The notes under the pieces were generated by a model. It saw nothing but the letters and a program-made list of their open reading frames with translations, was not told the origin of the DNA and searched no databases. A DNA stretch of 64,000 nt from an uncultured Opitutia bacterium (GTDB lineage: Bacteria; Verrucomicrobiota; Verrucomicrobiia; Opitutales; Opitutaceae), in the NCBI GenBank assembly GCA_903873805.1, contig CAIQQB010000132.1, positions 1-64,000 on the forward strand. The letters run 5' to 3'. The position numbers and the translations under genes were made by a program. Shown in pieces: positions 55,379-61,753 of this stretch (positions are counted from its first letter, which is position 1; every line of letters begins with the position of its first letter).

Positions 55379-55402
55379 CCGGGGTCAGCGACCCCGGCTA
55401 CA
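55379..55402 (-). repeat. TGTAG hairpin repeat between an epimerase and kup
   Basis: On the minus strand TGTAG, then CCGGGGTC-GCT-GACCCCGG, a perfect 8-bp stem. Nearly identical to 61644-61668. Confidence 0.85.
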
Positions 55403-55411
55403 GTTGTCGGG

Positions 55412-55443
55412 CCAATCCAATCCAATCCAATCCAATCCAATCC
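55412..55443. repeat. (CCAAT)6 tandem repeat
   Basis: Six perfect CCAAT units (55412-55441) plus CC, immediately before the kup stop codon. The only perfect multi-copy microsatellite I noticed in the window. Confidence 0.95.
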
Positions 55444-55450
55444 CCCCGGC

Positions 55451-57355
55451 CTACAGCTGCACGGGCAGGCCGAGTTCGATGATCTGCGAAGGCGGGATGC
55501 GGTAATAGTCCTTCGCCGGGCGGGCGTTCCGGGTGAGCAGTCCGTAGAGGCGCTTTTCCCATTCCCACATCTTGGCGCTGCCGCCGGTGATGATCATCTC
55601 CCGGTTGAAGAAATAGATCGCCGCCTGCAGGTTCACCGGCACCTTGCTCTCCTTGATTTTCGCCATGATCAGTCCGACATCGGGTGACTGCATGTAGCCG
55701 TAGCGGGCGACCGCGCGCCAGACACCCTCGCCAATCATGCGCAGGACGAGCTGCTCGGTTTCGTGCACGGTCGGCACTTCCTCGGTCAGGATGCTCAGCA
55801 GCACGACAGTCTTGTGCAGACAGCGGTTGGCCTTGACCTGGTGGAGCAGGGCGATGGGCGTGCCCTTGGGCGAGCCGGCCATGAACACCGCGGTGCCCTC
55901 GACTCGCACGATGTGCTTGCTGCCGGCGATGTTCATCAGCTCGGACTCCGTGATGCTGTTGCTGTAAATGCGGTGAAACACCTCGTCGCGCCCGAGTTTC
56001 CAGGTATGCATCACCGCGAGCACGGCGGCGCCGATGGCGAGCGGAAACCAGCCGCCGTCGGTGAGCTTGTCGGTGTTGGAAAGAAAGAACGCGAGGTCGG
56101 CCAACAGGAACACGCAGCAGAGCGGTCCCGCCTGCCAGATCGACCAGCTCCAGTTCCGCCGCGTGACCAGGTAGAAGGCGGCCGTCGTGATGGCCATGGT
56201 GCCGGTCACGGCGATGCCATAGGCCGACGCGAGACGGTCGCTGGAGCCGAAGGCGGCGACGGTGAGGATGGCGCCGATGGCGAGCAGCGCATTGACGAAG
56301 GGCACGTAGATCTGCCCGGAGTGCTCGGCGTTGGTGTAATTGACTTTCAGGCGCGGGAAATAGCCGAGCTGGATGGCTTGCCGCGTGAGCGAGTAGGCCC
56401 CCGAGATGAGGGCTTGGCTGGCGATGATCGCGGCGACGATCGAAAGTCCCGTGAGCACCGCGCGGCCGAGTCCCGCCGGAGCCATGGCAAAGAAGGGATT
56501 ATCATCCGAACCGGGGTGGGAGAGCAGAAACGCACCCTGGCCAAAGTAATTCAGCACCAGCCCGGGAAAGGCCGCGCCATACCAGGCGATGGTGATGAAG
56601 CGCCGGCCGAAATGGCCCATGTCGGCGTAAAGTGCCTCCGCGCCAGTGATGGCCAGCACGACCGAGCCGAGCAACGTGGCGATCTGCCCCGGCCGGTGGG
56701 CCAGCAACCGGAGTCCGCAGAAAGGATTGAGGGCCTGCAGCACTCCCGGATACGTAAAGATATACCAGGCGCCGAGGACCCCGAGGGTGGCGAACCACAC
56801 CAACATCACCGGACCGAAGACGCCGCCGATCTGCTTGGTTCCCCGCTTCTGGAACCAGAACAGCCCCGCCAGAATCACGCAGGCCAACAGGGTGATCTGC
56901 CCCTGAGTGAAGTCAGGGCTGATCTGCTTGAACCCCTCCGCCGCGCCGAGCACGGAGATGGCGGGCGTGATGATGCCGTCGCCGTAGAGCAGCGCGGCGC
57001 CGACCAGGATCATGATGACCGCAGGATCCAATCCCCGGGGGGCGGAGGTCCGCTCCGCCCGCTTGGCATGGATCAGCGCCAGCAGCGCAAAGATGCCACC
57101 CTCGCCGTGGTTGTCGGCCTTGGTGATGAAGAACAGGTATTTCACGCTCACCACCAGCACCAGCGACCAGAAGATGAGCGACAGCACGCCGAGCACGCCC
57201 TCGGTCCGGGTGACCCCGTCCGGCAGATGGGTCATGCACTCCCGCATGGTGTAAAGCGGGCTGGTGCCGATGTCGCCGAAGACGACGCCGAGCGCTCCCA
57301 GGCAAAGGGCGGCCTTGGCGGCGGATTTCATATCCCCGGTGGAATGGGTACTCAT
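55451..57355 (-). CDS. kup: Kup-family potassium uptake protein
   Basis: 634 residues; proton-coupled K+ importer. N-terminal signature ALGVVFGDIGTSPLYTMREC, then about twelve membrane helices (to about residue 450), including KADNHGEGGIFALLALI and YGDGIITPAISVLGAAEG. The cytoplasmic C-terminal domain (about 470-634) includes VEGTAVFMAGSPKGTPIALL and ends in GLPVQL. Start MSTHSTGDMKSA at 57355. Divergent from menB. Confidence 0.96.
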   Translation of the reverse strand: MSTHSTGDMKSAAKAALCLGALGVVFGDIGTSPLYTMRECMTHLPDGVTRTEGVLGVLSLIFWSLVLVVSVKYLFFITKADNHGEGGIFALLALIHAKRAERTSAPRGLDPAVIMILVGAALLYGDGIITPAISVLGAAEGFKQISPDFTQGQITLLACVILAGLFWFQKRGTKQIGGVFGPVMLVWFATLGVLGAWYIFTYPGVLQALNPFCGLRLLAHRPGQIATLLGSVVLAITGAEALYADMGHFGRRFITIAWYGAAFPGLVLNYFGQGAFLLSHPGSDDNPFFAMAPAGLGRAVLTGLSIVAAIIASQALISGAYSLTRQAIQLGYFPRLKVNYTNAEHSGQIYVPFVNALLAIGAILTVAAFGSSDRLASAYGIAVTGTMAITTAAFYLVTRRNWSWSIWQAGPLCCVFLLADLAFFLSNTDKLTDGGWFPLAIGAAVLAVMHTWKLGRDEVFHRIYSNSITESELMNIAGSKHIVRVEGTAVFMAGSPKGTPIALLHQVKANRCLHKTVVLLSILTEEVPTVHETEQLVLRMIGEGVWRAVARYGYMQSPDVGLIMAKIKESKVPVNLQAAIYFFNREMIITGGSAKMWEWEKRLYGLLTRNARPAKDYYRIPPSQIIELGLPVQL

Positions 57356-57560
57356 GCAGGAAGGGGGTACATTTGTGATGTGCAGCCCCACTCCAAGCAG
57401 TTTTGCGGCCAACCGCGAAATCTGCTTGCTTTGGGGCGGCGGCAAGGCTCGGCGGAAGACGGAGTCCCGTCGCTTCCGCGGCGGGTTACATGGTTCCAGC
57501 GATCTTAACTTTCTGCCGGGACACCGGCCATGGGTAGTGTCTCAGGTTGCGCTTTGCCGC

Positions 57561-57610
57561 CGTAGGTCGGGCTTCACGCCTGACGTGTCGGGGATAAACC
57601 CCGACCTACA
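57561..57610. repeat. Facing pair of TGTAG-type hairpins upstream of menB
   Basis: Left 57561-57584: CGTAG, then GTCGGGC-TTCA-CGCCTGAC. Right 57586-57610, minus strand: TGTAG, then GTCGGGG-TTTAT-CCCCGAC. The two hairpins face each other one base apart, and the outer 10-mers are perfect inverted copies. Confidence 0.85.
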
Positions 57611-57683
57611 GTTCGCAAACTGAGCCAGTATGCATCCCAGCCGTTTCTCGACAAACCTCATCCAATATCTAGCTTCAGATGCC

Positions 57684-58520
57684 ATGAGCCTCCCCACCTG
57701 GCAGCCCGTCAAGACCTACTCCGATATCCTTTACCACAAGTCTGACGGCATCGCGCGCATCACCATCAACCGCCCCGCCAAGCGCAACGCCTTCCGGCCC
57801 GAAACGGTCGCGCAGCTCATCGAGGCGTTTGCCGACGCCCGCGAGGACCAGTCGATCGGCGTCGTGCTCCTCACGGGCGCGGGCCCGCACACGGACGGCA
57901 AATACGCTTTCTGCGCCGGTGGTGACCAGGCGGTGCGCGGCAAAGCCGGTTATGTGGGGGGCGACGGGGTGCCGCGACTCAACGTCCTCGATTTGCAGAA
58001 GCTCATCCGCTCCATGCCCAAGGTCGTCATCGCGCTCGTCGCCGGTTACGCCATCGGCGGCGGCCACGTTCTGCACCTGGTCTGCGACCTCACGCTGGCG
58101 GCAGACAACGCGATTTTCGGGCAGGTCGGGCCGCGCATGGGCAGCTTTGACGGCGGCTTTGGTTCAAGCTATCTCGCCCGCATCGTGGGCCAGAAGAAGG
58201 CGCGCGAAATCTGGTTTCTCTGCCGGCAGTACGGCGCAAAGGAGGCGCTCGACATGGGACTCGTAAACGCGGTCGTGCCCGTGGCCGAACTGGAGGCCGA
58301 GGGCGTGAAATGGGCACGGGAGATTCTCGGTCACAGCCCGCTGGCGATCCGCTGCCTCAAGTCCGCCTTCAACGCCGATGTCGACGGCCAGTCGGGCCTG
58401 CAGGAGCTGGCGGGCAACGCGACTTTGCTTTACTACATGAGCGAGGAGGCAAAGGAATTCCACTCTGCCCAGCGCGAAAAACGGAAGCCGAACGCCCGCA
58501 AGTTCCCCTGGCTGCCGTGA
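57684..58520 (+). CDS. menB: 1,4-dihydroxy-2-naphthoyl-CoA synthase
   Basis: Crotonase-fold ring closure of O-succinylbenzoyl-CoA in menaquinone synthesis. The 278 residues show [20 protein letters not shown], oxyanion-hole segment [44 protein letters not shown] and [19 protein letters not shown] with the catalytic Asp. The C-terminus [12 protein letters not shown] is typical of MenB. Start MSLPTWQPV at 57684. No other men genes adjoin. Confidence 0.96.
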   Translation: MSLPTWQPVKTYSDILYHKSDGIARITINRPAKRNAFRPETVAQLIEAFADAREDQSIGVVLLTGAGPHTDGKYAFCAGGDQAVRGKAGYVGGDGVPRLNVLDLQKLIRSMPKVVIALVAGYAIGGGHVLHLVCDLTLAADNAIFGQVGPRMGSFDGGFGSSYLARIVGQKKAREIWFLCRQYGAKEALDMGLVNAVVPVAELEAEGVKWAREILGHSPLAIRCLKSAFNADVDGQSGLQELAGNATLLYYMSEEAKEFHSAQREKRKPNARKFPWLP

Positions 58521-58582
58521 GCGGGTGCCGGAGTGATCGGTCCGGACAATCTCGCGCGGGTTCGAATCAAACCCAGCAGTGT

Positions 58583-58609
58583 TGAAGCAGGAAGCCAGGA
58601 AGCCCGGAA
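58583..58609. repeat. GAAGCAGGAAGCCAGGAAGC word repeat
   Basis: Three imperfect AGGAAGC units in tandem. I know similar AGGAAGCCAGGAAG words from other genomes of this kind; no second copy in the window. Confidence 0.5.
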
Positions 58610-58630
58610 ATAGCGGTCCTTTTCTCTCAA

Positions 58631-58656
58631 TGTAGGCGGGGTGCCTTCATCCCGCG
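58631..58656 (+). repeat. TGTAG hairpin repeat after menB
   Basis: TGTAGGCGGGGTGCCTTCAT and onward; GCGGG pairs with CCCGC. Closest to 46316-46340 and 15878-15902. Confidence 0.75.
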
Positions 58657-58694
58657 ATTTGGGTCTCCCCTGATGTTGGTACTTTCAAGATTTT

Positions 58695-58885
58695 AACCAC
58701 GGAGACACAGAGTTCACTGAGGACGATCCGAAGTTGCAGCGGCATCCTGCTCATGGATGCCCGCCCAATCCGTCGAACGAGGACGAAAGAGAAAGATAAA
58801 GAGGAATGAGAAAGATTTAACCCTCTTTCCCCTGTGCTCTGACAGCTGCCCTTTCTGACTCTGTGACCTCTGTGTCTCCGTGGTT
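58695..58885. repeat. Facing pair of CCACGGAGACACAG word repeats (element D)
   Basis: Left 58695-58712 (AACCACGGAGACACAGAG) and right 58868-58885 are perfect inverted 18-mers. The match extends inward to about 27 bases with two mismatches. They enclose about 155 bases rich in GAAAGA/AAAGAT. Confidence 0.9.
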
Positions 58886-58935
58886 CACCGATTCACAACC
58901 TGCTTCGTCACTCCGGAGTTTTCGTAAGCCGCGGC

Positions 58936-60330
58936 TCAGGTTGCGGGCGGCAGGAAGTAGCGGATGCGTTTGTTTACATCCGTGTTGATCGAATGGTAGG
59001 GCTGGGTGAGGTTGCCGGCGGAGAAGAGTTTCTGCCGGGTGTGCTCCATGTCGTCGTTGCCAATCGCGTCGGTGAAAATCGGCAGCAGGTAGTCGATGCC
59101 GAGTTTGGACGGACGCATCCGCTGCGCGTCATACAGCGCGGGGTGCATGAAGCGGGCGTGGATCAGGCCCCAGCGGTCGCGGAAGCGGTTCGCATCGTAG
59201 CCTTCGACGTGGAAGCCCTTCGCGGCGTTGTACTGCAGGATGGAAACGGCGTTGTTGCGGCCCTCGACCAGCATTTCGACGGCCTTGGCGCCGAGTTGCG
59301 CGGCATAGAACCGGTCGAAGAGGATCGGCCGGCCGCCGCGCTGGGTGTGCCCGACTTTGCGGGTGAAGATCGCCTCGCGCGCCGTCTCGCCGCGGCGGTA
59401 GTTTTGAAAATACTTGTCGCCGATCATCTGGATCAGCTTCGAGCGCAGGGCCTCGGAGGCGCCGCTCAGGACGACGTTGCCCGCCGGGTCGGACGTCTTG
59501 GTCTCCGCGCCGAGCTCGCGGCCCTGCTCGTCCACGATGCCCTCGCCGCAGACGATGACGACGTTCTTCTGCAAATCGTAGATTTGCTTCACGCGCTCGA
59601 CGAGGTTTTCCAGGTCGAGCGGATGCTCGGGTATGAGGATGATGTCGGGCTGGCCGTAGGCGGAGCCGAGCGCGATGTAGCCGGAGTGGCGGCCCATCAC
59701 CTCAATGATGGCGATGCGGCGGTGGCTCTCGGCGGTGGTGCGGAGGCGCTCGACACCCTGGGCGGACACAAACACGGCGGTGGCGTAGCCGGGGGTGGCG
59801 TAGTTGATGATCTGGTCGAGATCGAAAGCCACATTGGAGGGTGTGTGCTTGTAACGGTGCCCGGCTTTGATGGACGGGTCGGTCACGCGCAGCCACTCGT
59901 TGGGTTCGCTCGGGTAGTTCAGGCCGAGGTCGTTGTCGATGGTCTTGGGCGCGAGGACGACGGGCAGGCGTTCGGCGAGTGGCTGGAGGCCGTTGAGCGT
60001 GCCGTCGCCGCCGATGCAGATGAGCCCCTCGATGCCGAGCTGCGAAAGGCGGTGGGCGACCAGATCGAGGTCGGCCTTCTTGTCGGGATCTACAAAATCG
60101 CGCGACGAACCGATGAGCGTGCCGCCCTTGGCGGGGTCGAGCTCGGGGATCTCCTGGTAGAGTGGATTGAGGTGGACGTGCGGGACGCGCGGGTTGAAGA
60201 GGCTGTTGAACCCCTTGATCAGGCCGATGATCTCGACCCGGAGCTGGTTGGCGCGGACGACGGCGCCGTGGATGGTCGCATTGAGGGCGGGCGTGTCGCC
60301 GCCTGCGGTGAGGATGCCGATGCGTTTCAT
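58936..60330 (-). CDS. pfkA: 6-phosphofructokinase (long, atypical clade)
   Basis: Phosphorylates fructose-6-phosphate in glycolysis. The 464 residues start MKRIGILTAGGDTPALNATI; the ATG at 60330 is preferred over 60348. IGGDGT has Gly110 at the position that separates ATP- from pyrophosphate-using enzymes, and PKTIDND (129-134) has Lys129, typical of pyrophosphate or atypical ATP enzymes; Asp132 is the catalytic base. EVMGRHSGYIALGSA and GHTQRGGRP are standard. The Gly/Lys combination suggests an atypical ATP-dependent enzyme, but the donor cannot be settled from sequence. Confidence 0.93.
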   Translation of the reverse strand: MKRIGILTAGGDTPALNATIHGAVVRANQLRVEIIGLIKGFNSLFNPRVPHVHLNPLYQEIPELDPAKGGTLIGSSRDFVDPDKKADLDLVAHRLSQLGIEGLICIGGDGTLNGLQPLAERLPVVLAPKTIDNDLGLNYPSEPNEWLRVTDPSIKAGHRYKHTPSNVAFDLDQIINYATPGYATAVFVSAQGVERLRTTAESHRRIAIIEVMGRHSGYIALGSAYGQPDIILIPEHPLDLENLVERVKQIYDLQKNVVIVCGEGIVDEQGRELGAETKTSDPAGNVVLSGASEALRSKLIQMIGDKYFQNYRRGETAREAIFTRKVGHTQRGGRPILFDRFYAAQLGAKAVEMLVEGRNNAVSILQYNAAKGFHVEGYDANRFRDRWGLIHARFMHPALYDAQRMRPSKLGIDYLLPIFTDAIGNDDMEHTRQKLFSAGNLTQPYHSINTDVNKRIRYFLPPAT

Positions 60331-60452
60331 GCCGGAGTTACCCGGCAATAGCTGACTTCATGCCAGTCGAGGATTTACGGCGCGGTTTTTTCCGGGGAGG
60401 GCGGCGGCGAGCACCGTTCCGACGGATCTTTGCCAATGCCTGAGCAAAGCAG

Positions 60453-60498
60453 GGCCGGTCTGTGAACGGCCTCCGACATGGCCGGTTAGAGACCGGCC
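60453..60498. repeat. Inverted repeat GGCCGGTCT / AGACCGGCC upstream of pfk
   Basis: Perfect 9-bp arms at 60453-60461 and 60490-60498 with an inner AACGGCC/GGCCGGTT pair. It lies 120-170 bases upstream of the pfk start. Could be regulatory, or a dispersed hairpin related to the one at 18825-18856 (shared GGCCGGTC). Confidence 0.55.
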
Positions 60499-60526
60499 AG
60501 ACTTTCAGACCCGTCAAGCCAGGGTA

Positions 60527-60547
60527 TTGGGGTCAATGCGCTCCACC
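60527..60547 (-). repeat. TTGGGGTCAATGCGC repeat, copy 3
   Basis: 20/21 identical to 50875-50895. The single difference turns GTTG-GGGT-CAAC into ATTG-GGGT-CAAT together with the flanking base, keeping the stem. It ends 19 bases before the stop of the caspase-like gene. Confidence 0.75.
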
Positions 60548-60565
60548 TCGACAGAGGCGCCCGGA

Positions 60566-61753
60566 TCAGGGGGGCGCCGGTTGGGCGGGAGTGGCGGCGG
60601 GCGGCGGGGGTACGTAAACCGTGGCGAGCTGGCGCAGGATCGGTTCGAGGGCGGCGTAATAGTCGGCGTCGGACATGTTGGGCTTACCGGCCTTGAGCTG
60701 TTCGAGCTGGTTTTCGCACTGGTCGCGGAGCTGGAACTGGGCGGCCGTCATGGTGCGTTCGGCGTCGGACACCTTGAGGGTGATGAGCCGGGCGCGGGCG
60801 CCGTCAGCCACGACGCCGTTGGCCGGGTGCTTGGTGAGCCGGGTGCCGGCAAACCATTCGGCGGGGGTGCCGCGTTTGTCTCCGTTGTCGTCGATCATGG
60901 CGTGCTCGCTGGCCATGCGGCCGTTTTCCTTGTAAAACGTCTGGGTCTGTTGGGACGCGGTGACAAAGGCCTCGAGCAGCGAAATCTGCCCGTCCTGGTC
61001 GAGGTCGCTGGCGGGATCGGTGAGGGCGGCGGCGAAGCGCTCGCCAAAGCGGCAGTAGTTGATCTCCCGGCTGTTCTGAGTGGCGGTGATGATGACGCGG
61101 TTCGGACCGGACAATGCGGCGAGGAACGGTTCGCTGGCGGAGCCGCCGTGGATGAAGATGACCGGGCGGGTGACAGGCTTCAGCCACGCGGCGAGCTCGG
61201 CCGGGGTGACGTCGGGACCGCGGAGGTTCATCCGGGCCTCGCGGCCGTCAAACGTACCATGACCGACATAGGCGATCCAGACCGGCGGACCGGAAACGGG
61301 GTCGAGTTTGGCGATCCAGGCCTGGAGTTGGTCGTGGTCGGTGGGGATCTTGTCGCCCTCGGGTGCGAGGCCCAGGACGGTGCAGGTGGCACCGGCCTGC
61401 TGGCAGGCGGTCTCCCAGTTTTTGGCGGCGGCGGCGAAGCCCTGGGTGTAGGTCTCGTCGCCGGGAGCACCGATGATGACGCAAACCTCATGGGAGGGAG
61501 GCAGGGCGGAGGTGGAAGCAGTGGGGGCGGTGGCAGGAGTTTCGGCGGCGCGAAGGGGGAGGGCGAGGGCGAGGAGGGCGGCGAGAAATTGGAGTAGCGC
61601 AGAGCCTGGTCTGCGGTGGTGAACCAAGTTTGCCGCAGTTTGGCTGTAGCCGGGGTCGCCGACCCCGGAGGTTGAGGATTGGATGCCCAAGGAACCGGGG
61701 GCAGCGACCCCCGCTACAGTGTACGGAAACAAACCCGGTGTCTTTAGTTTCAT
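60566..61753 (-). CDS. Secreted caspase-like (C14/C13 fold) protein lacking the catalytic cysteine, with EF-hand
   Basis: 395 residues. The core (about 90-300) has the caspase-like beta/alpha order: HEVCVIIGAPGDETYTQGFA, the His loop VWIAYVGHGTFDGREARMNL, then VIFIHGGSASEPFLAALSG where active members have D-x-C-x-S-G. LSGPNRVIITATQNSREINY and RFGERFAAAL follow. DLDQDGQISLLE matches a 12-residue EF-hand calcium loop. A hydrophobic signal-like segment (LLQFLAALLALALPLRA) lies at about 63-79. Before it, residues 12-40 are encoded by a dispersed repeat pair. The ATG at 61753 overlaps the upstream stop (ATGA), which supports the long N-terminus. Probably a non-peptidase scaffold exported with the upstream VWA protein. 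Confidence 0.75.
   Translation of the reverse strand: MKLKTPGLFPYTVAGVAAPGSLGIQSSTSGVGDPGYSQTAANLVHHRRPGSALLQFLAALLALALPLRAAETPATAPTASTSALPPSHEVCVIIGAPGDETYTQGFAAAAKNWETACQQAGATCTVLGLAPEGDKIPTDHDQLQAWIAKLDPVSGPPVWIAYVGHGTFDGREARMNLRGPDVTPAELAAWLKPVTRPVIFIHGGSASEPFLAALSGPNRVIITATQNSREINYCRFGERFAAALTDPASDLDQDGQISLLEAFVTASQQTQTFYKENGRMASEHAMIDDNGDKRGTPAEWFAGTRLTKHPANGVVADGARARLITLKVSDAERTMTAAQFQLRDQCENQLEQLKAGKPNMSDADYYAALEPILRQLATVYVPPPPAATPAQPAPP
61644..61719. repeat. Facing pair of TGTAG hairpins inside the caspase-like gene
   Basis: Left 61644-61668 (CTGTAGCCGGGGTCGCCGAC and onward) and right 61695-61719 on the other strand (CTGTAGCGGGGGTCGCTGCC and onward) match at 22 of 25 bases, 26 bases apart. 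They are read in frame as AGVAAPGSLGIQSSTSGVGD and onward. Confidence 0.85.

Larger units (their letters stand above)
58521..58935. other. Gene-free 415-base convergent gap packed with repeats
   Basis: Between the converging menB and pfk ends there is no coding region that I can support. It holds three different dispersed repeats in a row: a GAAGCCAGGAAG word (58583-58609), a TGTAG hairpin (58631-58656) and a facing ACACAG word pair (58695-58885). Confidence 0.7.
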
